Shown here one piece after another: positions 50,840 to 64,000 of a DNA stretch of 64,000 nucleotides. The number at the start of each line of letters is the position of its first letter. The first letter of the stretch is position 1. The position numbers and the translations under genes were made by a program. The stretch is from NCBI GenBank assembly GCA_029060025.1, contig JAIDUV010000027.1:36085-100084 (forward strand), in the 5' to 3' direction. The notes beneath the pieces are model-generated. The model searched no databases and was not told the origin of the DNA. It saw nothing but the letters and a program-made list of their open reading frames with translations. The DNA is from Clostridia bacterium. GTDB lineage: Bacteria; Bacillota; Clostridia; Christensenellales; UBA3700.

Positions 50840-56489
<5,650 letters not shown>

Positions 56490-56732
56490 GTTCAAACAAT
56501 TTGTTGAAAAAGAAAGAGAGTACATTTATATGCGCTCTCTTTTGTTATATCCCAACAACGGCGTATGTATGGTTTGTTTTAGGTATGTATTTTGATATTA
56601 CGCTAACAAATGCAGAAATCATTGCGATTTTAAAGCGCATTTATTGTGTATCGGGATATAGTTGTATTTTAGCATATTTGATTTATAAAAGTCAAGTTAA
56701 TTTATATAACTAGTCAAATTTAGTATTCTATG

Positions 56733-56747
56733 TTTCCACTTTGGAAA
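56733..56747. promoter_or_regulatory. Candidate operator upstream of XRE gene
   Basis: TTTCCA-CTT-TGGAAA inverted repeat directly upstream of TATAAT (56751-56756). Confidence 0.4.
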
Positions 56748-56789
56748 TACTATAATATAAATACAGTGTAATAGTTGGGGAGATATCGT

Positions 56790-57125
56790 ATGCTTGATTT
56801 GTCAGACGGAAGAGCAATCTATGAAAAAGTAAATAGATTGAGAGAAGAAAAAGGATGGACCATATATAAATTAGCGGAGGCAGCAGGCGTTTCGAAGGCG
56901 GCTTTATACAATTGGAGAGAAAAGGGGTCTATTCCGTCTTTAATTGTGCTTGATTCACTGTGCGGAGCATTTGAAATCACAATCATTGATTTTCTTTTGG
57001 ACGGAGACGAACTTATGTCTTTGACGCAAGAGCAAAAGACGCTTTTGGATGAATTGGGTACGTTGACTTCGTCACAGCGTAAGGCGCTGATAAATTTAGT
57101 CAGAGAATTTAAACGCAAAGACTGA
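56790..57125 (+). CDS. XRE family HTH regulator
   Basis: VNRLREEKGWTIYKLAEAAGVSKAALYNWREKGSIPSLIVLDSLCGAFEITIIDFL; SD GGGGAGA. Confidence 0.92.
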   Translation: MLDLSDGRAIYEKVNRLREEKGWTIYKLAEAAGVSKAALYNWREKGSIPSLIVLDSLCGAFEITIIDFLLDGDELMSLTQEQKTLLDELGTLTSSQRKALINLVREFKRKD

Positions 57126-57164
57126 TAAGTGACGCAAATCAAATTTTGAGCGTATAATAATGGC

Positions 57165-57195
57165 AGTATAAATGATATTTATACTGCCGTTTTTC
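57165..57195 (+). terminator. Rho-independent terminator
   Basis: GGCAGTATAAAT gat ATTTATACTGCC GTTTTTCTT. Confidence 0.8.
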
Positions 57196-57284
57196 TTGAC
57201 AATCGGTTATATCGGGGATAAAATATACTAAATACTTAGAATAATATAATATATTTATAATGATATATAAATGTGGAGGTAAAA

Positions 57285-59063
57285 ATGAAGACAGCAAAGA
57301 AATTTGCAATAGTTTGCATTATTGCAGTGATCTCGTTGATAGCGTTTGTCGCTTGCTTACCTGTGATGGGAGGCGGCAAGAGAGAGTATGACGAGCCGTA
57401 TGACCTTGAGATAGAAGTGACTGCTACGACTATTAAATTTATTGACAATTATACGGAAACTTGTGTAAATGGAGAGGTTTTGGAATACCGTATTGAAGGC
57501 GGGGAGTGGCAAGACAGTCCTTTATTTGAAGACCTTAATCCAAATACTACTTATAACGTGTACGTTAGAGTTAAAGAAAATGACAATTATAAAGCAAGTA
57601 AGGAGCATAAGCAGGTTGCGACTACGTCAAAACTTACGCAAGGCGCTCCCAACGCGACTTATGAGTTGATAGAGAAGACTGTCACTGTTCAAGCAGATTC
57701 AAATCTTGAATATTCTTTTGACGAAGGCGAGACTTACAGCGCAGAAAATAAACATACATATACCGAAAATGGCGAAAAAATAATTAAAGTAAGATATAAA
57801 GAGAGCGAAGATAAGTTTGTCGGAGAGGCGCAGGTAATCAAGATCAAAATTACCGATTATTACAGCGGCTCGGGAACTGAAGAAGATCCTTATTTGATTA
57901 AGACAGAAGCGCATTTCAATGCTTTAAAAGACGAAAAATCCTACGATTCTTATTTTAAATTGATGAGTGACTTAGACTTTGCATCAAAGACTTTCTATCC
58001 CGCAGATATAGGCGGATGTGTGTTTGACGCGGATAATCACACAATTAAAAATATAAATATTGAAAATGACGAGGATTTAAATTGCGTCGGGGTATTCGTT
58101 ACTGTGGGTACCGTAAAAAATCTCGTACTAGAAAACGTTAATATAAATTATACCTGCCTTGGCGTATCTGCTGCGCCTAGCATAGGACTTATTGCAGGAA
58201 TAGCACAAAATATAATAAATTGCAAAGCAAGCGGAGAGATAGCCGTAAAGAGCGAAAATTCTTACGCAAGAGTATCGGCCGGCGGTCTTGTCGGTACGGT
58301 TAGCGTTTGGAAAAGCGGTAGAAATAGATTGAATATAACAGACTCTTTCGCAGACTTTAAGTTTAGTTATAATTCTTCAGAAGATAAAGGCGCGAGCATA
58401 AAAGTAGGCGGTTTATTAGGAGAGTATGTCAATGCTATATATGACGCGCGCGATACCTTCTTGACCATTTCTAAATGCGTAGCAATCGTGGATATAGATT
58501 TATTGGGCGTAGGCAGCAGTAGCCAAGCAGCCGGTCTAGTCGGCTCGAATATGAAGGGTAAGATAGAGAATTGTTATGCAAAAGGTTCTATAAATACAAG
58601 TGGTTTTATAAGTACTATGATGATAGGCGGTTTGATTGCGCAGACGCCAATCAGAACTGATTCAGACAACCATAGATACGGCAATGCAAGTATAGAATCG
58701 TGTTATGCTGATATGGATCTGTATGCTGACAGAACAAGGCAAGACGTACGTATCGGAGGTATTTCGTCCTTAATGCAAGCATTTGAAGAGCAGACCGTCA
58801 AGAATTGTTTCTTTACAGGCACGATTGCTGTATCAGAGGGAAGCAAGGCAGGTCTTATGGGCGCATTCACAACGTCTGTACTTTCTAATTATACGCAAGA
58901 GAATTGTTATCATTCCGACAACTTGGCAGAGCCTGTCGAGACTGAAGACACTACAGCGGTATCTGTAGCAACTATGAAGAGTGTTAATTGGCAGCGAGAT
59001 ACGCTGAAGTTCAGCGCGGATATTTGGAATTTTGTCGAGGGAGAATATCCTACGTTGAAATAA
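57285..59063 (+). CDS. Surface lipoprotein with GLUG-like repeats
   Basis: Signal peptide/lipobox (SLIAFVAC); GSGTEEDPYLIKTEAHFNAL, GGLVGTVSVWKSG, GGLLGEYVNAIYD, AGLVGSNMKGKIENCYAKGSI. Confidence 0.8.
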   Translation: MKTAKKFAIVCIIAVISLIAFVACLPVMGGGKREYDEPYDLEIEVTATTIKFIDNYTETCVNGEVLEYRIEGGEWQDSPLFEDLNPNTTYNVYVRVKENDNYKASKEHKQVATTSKLTQGAPNATYELIEKTVTVQADSNLEYSFDEGETYSAENKHTYTENGEKIIKVRYKESEDKFVGEAQVIKIKITDYYSGSGTEEDPYLIKTEAHFNALKDEKSYDSYFKLMSDLDFASKTFYPADIGGCVFDADNHTIKNINIENDEDLNCVGVFVTVGTVKNLVLENVNINYTCLGVSAAPSIGLIAGIAQNIINCKASGEIAVKSENSYARVSAGGLVGTVSVWKSGRNRLNITDSFADFKFSYNSSEDKGASIKVGGLLGEYVNAIYDARDTFLTISKCVAIVDIDLLGVGSSSQAAGLVGSNMKGKIENCYAKGSINTSGFISTMMIGGLIAQTPIRTDSDNHRYGNASIESCYADMDLYADRTRQDVRIGGISSLMQAFEEQTVKNCFFTGTIAVSEGSKAGLMGAFTTSVLSNYTQENCYHSDNLAEPVETEDTTAVSVATMKSVNWQRDTLKFSADIWNFVEGEYPTLK

Positions 59064-59086
59064 TAGTGTATGAATAGTCTATGATC

Positions 59087-59116
59087 AAAGGAGTATGGCT
59101 TGCCATACTCCTTTTT
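59087..59116 (+). terminator. Rho-independent terminator
   Basis: AAGGAGTATGGC tt GCCATACTCCTTTTT. Confidence 0.85.
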
Positions 59117-59258
59117 GCACAACGAGACACTATAATCTGTAAAGTTGGTCTTGACAAAATCAAATTTAGTGATAAAATAAATATATAAATCTTACTTATC
59201 ACACTTTGAGTATATGGATAATATTATATATAGTCATTAAAGAAATACGGAGGAATAT

Positions 59259-59825
59259 ATGAGGAAAATCGTGGCTATCGTAGGTGATAGCAAAATAGAT
59301 AAAGACGGAGATAAATATAAGTTTGCGTTTTCGGTAGGTAAAGCGCTTATTGACAATGGATATCGCATACAGTCCGGCGGACTTGGCGGAGTTATGGAAG
59401 CGGCGTTTGCAGGAGCAAGGTCGTCGGAAAAATATCAAGACGGTGACACTATTGCCATCATTCCATCCTTTGACAGAAGTATGCACAATGAATATGCTGA
59501 CATAGTCATATCCACAGGTCTTGATATGTTGAGAAATTCTATCGTTGCCAACGCGGACGCAGTTATTGCTATTGGCGGCGGAGCAGGTACTCTTTCGGAG
59601 ATTGCTTTTGCTTGGCCTATGATGCGACTAATTATGGCTTGCAACTGCGTAGACGGTTGGAGCAGTAAAGTCGCGGATATAAGAATGGACCAGAGAATAC
59701 GTTATCCCGAGATTCCCGAAGATAAGGTGTACGGCGTGAGCAATGCCAATGAGGTGATAGAAATACTTGATAAGTACGCGGATAAGTACACAAAATTTCA
59801 TAAGGGTATCAAGTTTGGAATGTGA
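59259..59825 (+). CDS. LOG/TIGR00725-like nucleotide-binding family protein
   Basis: IVAIVGDSKIDKD, GYRIQSGGLGGVMEAAFAGARSS, ADAVIAIGGGAGTLSEIAFAW. Confidence 0.85.
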   Translation: MRKIVAIVGDSKIDKDGDKYKFAFSVGKALIDNGYRIQSGGLGGVMEAAFAGARSSEKYQDGDTIAIIPSFDRSMHNEYADIVISTGLDMLRNSIVANADAVIAIGGGAGTLSEIAFAWPMMRLIMACNCVDGWSSKVADIRMDQRIRYPEIPEDKVYGVSNANEVIEILDKYADKYTKFHKGIKFGM

Positions 59826-59869
59826 CACAAAATAAATTGTCATTGACGCTCACTACGTCATCGCATATG

Positions 59870-59901
59870 CTTGCTCGCTATGCCGTCGCTTCGCTCCTTA
59901 C
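59870..59901. repeat. Short intergenic module shared with 1086-1117
   Basis: cttgctcgctatgccgtcgct(a/t)cgctccttac; one mismatch in 32 nt. Confidence 0.75.
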
Positions 59902-60116
59902 GACTGGAGCGAAGCGCAATGGAGAAATCTTATACGGATAGAGATCTCTCCACTACGGTCGCAATGACAAATACTTTATGTTACCTTGAGCGAAACAAAG
60001 TTAAGTAGAAAGGTCTCAACAGGATAAAATATTATTTAACAACAATATAAAATATTGATAAATCTTTTTTGATGTGCTAAAATAAATAGGCAATAAAATT
60101 ATTTTGGAGCGTAATT

Positions 60117-61322
60117 ATGCATAGCGTAAAGAAAATCAACGAAGATTTGTATTGGGTGGGCGTAAACGACCGCAAGATTTCACTTTTTGAAAACGTATAT
60201 CCAGTAGAGCGCGGTATGAGTTACAACTCATATCTCTTACTTGACGAAAAAACTGCGCTTTTTGATACGGTAGACAGCGTTGCCAGTCTGCAATTTTTGG
60301 AAAATGTCGACCACGTACTTGGCGGCAGAGACCTTGATTATCTCATAGTCAATCATATGGAGCCCGATCATTGCGCGAATATCGGCGCAATCGTTGAAAA
60401 ATACCCACAAGTAAAAATCGTAGGAAATTTTAAGACCTTTACAATGATGTCACAATTTTTTGACTTTGACGTCGATTCTCGCAAGGTTGTTGTAAAAGAA
60501 GGTGATACTTTGAGCCTTGGCAAGCATAATTTGACTTTCGTTATGGCGCCTATGGTACACTGGCCAGAGGCTATGGTGACTTACGACACTGTCGACAAGG
60601 TGCTTTTCTCCGCTGACGCATTTGGCTCTTTTGGAGCAATGAGCGGAAATATTTTCGCAGACGAGTGCGATTTTGAAAATAAATGGATAGACGACGCAAG
60701 ACGTTATTATACAAATATCGTAGGTAAATACGGAGTGCAAGTGACAAATCTTTTGAAGAAGGCTAGTACACTTGAAATCTCCAAAATCTGTCCTTTGCAC
60801 GGTCCTGTTTGGAGAAAAGATATAGGATATATACTTGACAAGTATACAAAGTGGGCAAGTTATACGCCCGAGGAGAAAGGCGCGCTTATCGTATATGGAT
60901 CTGTACACGGTCATACCGAGAACGCCGCTGAGATACTTGCAGGTCTGCTGGGTGACAGAGGCGTTGCAGGAATTGAAGTGCTCAATGCGTCAAATACTCA
61001 TTATTCAAAGATAATATCAGAGTGCTTTAAGCGTTCGCATATCGTCTTTGCGTGCGCAACTTACAATATGTCATTGTTCCCTCCAATGCAGACGGCTTTG
61101 CACGAACTTGCTGAACATAATTTGCAAAATAGGTCTTTTGCTTTTATAGAAAACGGCACTTGGACTCCCGCAAGCGCAAAACTTATGAGCGAAATTCTTG
61201 AAAAACTCAAAAATAATAAGATTATTGAGCCCAAAGTCACTGTAAAGTCGGCTTTGAATGAAGAAAGTTATGCTGCGCTCGTAACGCTTGCTGACGCTAT
61301 TGCAGCCGATTTAAAAGCGTAA
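60117..61322 (+). CDS. FprA-type flavodiiron protein
   Basis: YLIVNHMEPDHCANIG metal-ligand motif, MVHWPEAMVTYD, PLHGPVWR, C-terminal flavodoxin domain LIVYGSVHGHTENAAEI. Confidence 0.95.
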   Translation: MHSVKKINEDLYWVGVNDRKISLFENVYPVERGMSYNSYLLLDEKTALFDTVDSVASLQFLENVDHVLGGRDLDYLIVNHMEPDHCANIGAIVEKYPQVKIVGNFKTFTMMSQFFDFDVDSRKVVVKEGDTLSLGKHNLTFVMAPMVHWPEAMVTYDTVDKVLFSADAFGSFGAMSGNIFADECDFENKWIDDARRYYTNIVGKYGVQVTNLLKKASTLEISKICPLHGPVWRKDIGYILDKYTKWASYTPEEKGALIVYGSVHGHTENAAEILAGLLGDRGVAGIEVLNASNTHYSKIISECFKRSHIVFACATYNMSLFPPMQTALHELAEHNLQNRSFAFIENGTWTPASAKLMSEILEKLKNNKIIEPKVTVKSALNEESYAALVTLADAIAADLKA

Positions 61323-61336
61323 ACATCAGAAATCCA

Positions 61337-61373
61337 ATAAAAAAACGTCTGCTACTTAATGCAGGCGTTTTTA
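61337..61373 (+). terminator. Rho-independent terminator
   Basis: AAAAACGTCTGC tacttaat GCAGGCGTTTTT. Confidence 0.8.
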
Positions 61374-61520
61374 TTTATCCAAATTTTTGTACAATTGCAA
61401 AAATTTACAAAAAAACAGTGTCATATAGACGAACTTTGGCAAAATTATTTTAATTTGCTATTGAAATGCGCTTCGATAGTTGTTATAATAAAAACATAAG
61501 TAAGGGTAAGGAGGGCAGTT

Positions 61521-61868
61521 ATGGAAAATCAAAAAGAAAGTTTTGTAACTATTACAAAGCACGCAATAAGCAGAATAAAGCAAAGAATTGGCATAAAAAA
61601 CAGCCGAGGACAAATTGATATTGCCGAAAATGCTTTTCGTTTTGGCGTTCGCTGTGACGACGCAGTCGGAGCAGAGCGTAAGTATATCGAGAGCCGCATT
61701 AAGGACGAGCCTGAATATGCAAACAGAGATATAAGACTGTATAGAGACATATTGTTTGTCTTTGTTCATAACAGGTTGATAACCGTGTTGCCGCCCGACA
61801 AAACTTACTGCAAAAAACTGCAAGCCAATAGGCGAAAGAAAAATCATAGCAACAAGGAGGTTGCATAA
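61521..61868 (+). CDS. Small basic hypothetical protein
   Basis: ITKHAISRIKQRIG...RDIRLYRDILFVFVHNRLITVLPPDK; preceded by AAGGAGGGC SD. Confidence 0.65.
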   Translation: MENQKESFVTITKHAISRIKQRIGIKNSRGQIDIAENAFRFGVRCDDAVGAERKYIESRIKDEPEYANRDIRLYRDILFVFVHNRLITVLPPDKTYCKKLQANRRKKNHSNKEVA

Positions 61869-61988
61869 TAAAAATACGCCTGTCGAAGTTCGACAGGCGT
61901 ATCTTTGAGATATGTATTCGGATAAGTCAATTTAATTGTTTTTACTTTTATATCTTATAAAACGCATTTTTTTAGCAAATACTTTATA

Positions 61989-62072
61989 TAATGTATACAT
62001 TAGTTATTAAACACATTATATAATGTTCAAGTCTATATGTCAAGCATATTTTTATATATAATGTATATATTA
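61989..62072. promoter_or_regulatory. Cluster of three 14-bp palindromes upstream of an HTH gene
   Basis: TAATGTATACATTA (61989-62002), ACATTATATAATGT (62013-62026), TAATGTATATATTA (62059-62072). Confidence 0.6.
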
Positions 62073-62097
62073 GATAATGCGGAGGGTGTATAGTAAA

Positions 62098-62298
62098 ATG
62101 AAATTCAGAATACTTGAGATACTTAAAGAGCAAGGGAAGAGTAAGTATTGGCTTTATATAAGACTGGGAATGAGTTATCAAAATTTCAACAATCTTGTGG
62201 AAAACAGGACCAAAAGCGTGAAGTTTGAAAATCTCAAAGCATTGTGCGATATACTTGAGTGTACGCCCAACGACCTATTTGAAGAGTATCATAAATAA
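62098..62298 (+). CDS. Small Cro/CI-type HTH regulator (YozG-like)
   Basis: ILKEQGKSKYWLYIRLGMSYQNFNNLVENRTKSVKFENLKALCDILECTPNDLFE. Confidence 0.9.
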   Translation: MKFRILEILKEQGKSKYWLYIRLGMSYQNFNNLVENRTKSVKFENLKALCDILECTPNDLFEEYHK

Positions 62299-62349
62299 AT
62301 AGTGGCAATAAATTTCACATATTGATAAAATATTTTAATTATTATAATA

Positions 62350-62375
62350 AAAGGGTACGGCTTGCGTCGTACCCT
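62350..62375 (-). terminator. Terminator after the GGGtGRT gene
   Basis: GGGTACG acgcaagc CGTACCC TTTTATT on minus strand. Confidence 0.7.
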
Positions 62376-62402
62376 AGATTTTTTATTGTTTGATATCAAC
62401 GA

Positions 62403-63404
62403 TTACTTCAATGCTTCTTCTACTGCAACTGCGCAAGATACGGAAGCGCCTACCATTGGGTTGTTGCCCATACCGATAAGACCCATCATCTCTACGTGAG
62501 CAGGTACTGAAGAGGAGCCTGCGAATTGAGCGTCGGAGTGCATTCTACCCATTGTGTCGGTCATACCGTAGGATGCAGGACCTGCAGCCATATTATCTGG
62601 GTGAAGCGTACGACCTGTGCCGCCGCCGGAAGCAACGGAGAAGTACTTCTTGCCAGTCTCTACGCACTCTTTCTTGTATGTTCCTGCAACCGGGTGTTGG
62701 AAACGCGTCGGGTTGGTGGAGTTGCCGGTGATAGATACGTCAACGTTTTCGTGCTTCATAATTGCTACGCCTTCGACTACGTCGTCTGCGCCGTAAACTC
62801 TTACTTTGCTTCTCTCGCCAGTGGAGTAGGAAATGGTGTCGATTACTTTGAGTTCGCCGGTGAAATAATCAAGTTTGGTCTGAACGTAAGTAAATCCGTT
62901 GATTCTGCTTATTATTTTTGCAGCATCCTTGCCAAGACCGTTGAGGATAACTTGGAGAGGTTGCTTTCTTACTTTGTTTGCCTTCATAGCAATACCGATT
63001 GCGCCTTCAGCGGCCGCAAAAGATTCGTGACCTGCGAGGAAAGCAAAGCACTTGGTCTCTTCTCTCAAAAGCATTGCTGCGAGATTGCCGTGACCGAGAC
63101 CAACCTTTCTTTGTTCTGCAACAGAGCCGGGGATACAAAAACTTTGCAAGCCTACGCCGATTGCTTCTGCTGCGTCAGCAGCCTTCTTGCAACCCTTCTT
63201 GATTGCGATTGCGCAACCTACGGTATAAGCCCATACTGCATTCTCGAATGCAATAGGTTGAATACCTTTTACTATAGCCTCGACGTCGATACCCTTGTCG
63301 GTGCAAATTTGCTTTGCCTCTTCAAGAGATTTAATTCCGTATTCGGAGAGGCACTTGGTGATTTTGTCAATTCTTCTTGAATAACTTTCAAATGTAACTG
63401 CCAT
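62403..63404 (-). CDS. GGGtGRT protein
   Basis: Signature SVASGGGTGRTLHPDNMAAGPASYGMTDTMGRMHSDAQFAGSSSVPAHVEMMGLIGMGNNPMVGASVSCAVAVE; SD AGGAGG. Confidence 0.93.
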   Translation of the reverse strand: MAVTFESYSRRIDKITKCLSEYGIKSLEEAKQICTDKGIDVEAIVKGIQPIAFENAVWAYTVGCAIAIKKGCKKAADAAEAIGVGLQSFCIPGSVAEQRKVGLGHGNLAAMLLREETKCFAFLAGHESFAAAEGAIGIAMKANKVRKQPLQVILNGLGKDAAKIISRINGFTYVQTKLDYFTGELKVIDTISYSTGERSKVRVYGADDVVEGVAIMKHENVDVSITGNSTNPTRFQHPVAGTYKKECVETGKKYFSVASGGGTGRTLHPDNMAAGPASYGMTDTMGRMHSDAQFAGSSSVPAHVEMMGLIGMGNNPMVGASVSCAVAVEEALK

Positions 63405-63418
63405 ATAAACGTACCTCC

Positions 63419-64000
63419 TTATTCGTTTCTCGGGTCGATGACCTTGACGGCTTCTTTGTATCTGCCGTAACAGTTGGTGAACTTAACCAAAGCGTCGTTT
63501 GCGGACATACCGCCTTTGATTGCTTCCATCATTTTGCCGAGGTTGACAAATTCATAACCGATTACTTGATTGTCTTTGTCAAGACCGATATGAGTTACGT
63601 AACCTTCAGCCATTTCAAGATATCTTACGCCTTTTGCGCCGGTGGAGTACATCGTGCCGACTTGCGAACGCAAGCCCTTGCCGAGATCCTCAAGACCTGC
63701 GCCGATAGGCAAACCGTTTTCAGAGAAAGCCGACTGCGTACGTCCGTAGACTATTTGCAAGAAGAGTTCTCTCATTGCGGTGTTGATAGCGTCGCATACG
63801 AGGTCAGTGTTGAGCGCTTCAAGAATAGTCTTGCCGGGTAGTACCTCTGCAGCCATAGCGGCGGAGTGGGTCATACCCGAACAGCCGATAGTCTCGACCA
63901 AAGCCTCTTCGATAATGCCTTCTTTTACGTTTAGCGTCAATTTGCAAGCGCCTTGTTGGGGAGCGCACCAACCGATACCGTGGGTAAGACCGCTGATATC
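63419..64000 (-). CDS. NifU-like iron-sulfur scaffold-type protein; 5' end beyond window edge
   Basis: Frame stays open to the window end (DISGLTHGIGWCAPQQGACKLTLNVKEGIIEEALVETIGCSGMTHSAAMAAEVLPGKTILEAL). Confidence 0.8.
   Translation of the reverse strand, partial: DISGLTHGIGWCAPQQGACKLTLNVKEGIIEEALVETIGCSGMTHSAAMAAEVLPGKTILEALNTDLVCDAINTAMRELFLQIVYGRTQSAFSENGLPIGAGLEDLGKGLRSQVGTMYSTGAKGVRYLEMAEGYVTHIGLDKDNQVIGYEFVNLGKMMEAIKGGMSANDALVKFTNCYGRYKEAVKVIDPRNE

Noticed and set aside
56501-56713. 70-aa hydrophobic ORF after pyrG
   Set aside because: Only a TTG start and no SD at the expected spacing; could be a small membrane protein but not supportable.

Overview
64 kb window of a low-GC, Clostridia-like bacterial chromosome (lineage is an inference from gene content). 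It is mostly ordinary housekeeping and sugar-utilisation DNA. I see no CRISPR array, transposase, prophage or rRNA. Main blocks: carbohydrate utilisation (GH13, MFS/GPH transporter, GH3, GH29-like, GH2); MarR-MATE; an Lsa-like ABC-F gene behind an attenuator leader; two PII-like proteins with a DUF1538 membrane protein; a two-component system; purF; a nitrogen-assimilation and pyrimidine block (type III glnA, split glutamate synthase, second glnA, ANTAR regulator, carA, carB, pyrG); an FprA flavoprotein; and a GGGtGRT protein with a NifU-like scaffold at the right edge. tRNA-Asn(GTT) and tRNA-Arg(ACG) are present. Most unusual items: (1) an archaeal-type phosphoglycerate mutase fused in frame to a charged linker, one TM helix and a ~600-aa predicted extracellular region; (2) a CarB-DapF fusion with a possible vestigial dapF start; (3) a perfect 192-bp in-frame tandem duplication inside the DNA-binding domain of an OmpR-type response regulator; (4) a 6-codon leader peptide plus terminator/antiterminator leader before the ABC-F gene; (5) a promoter-proximal intrinsic terminator in the leader of type III glnA, in a locus that also encodes an ANTAR antiterminator; (6) a ~100-bp palindromic intergenic repeat family. 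All assignments come from reading the sequence and recalled family motifs; no database search was run.
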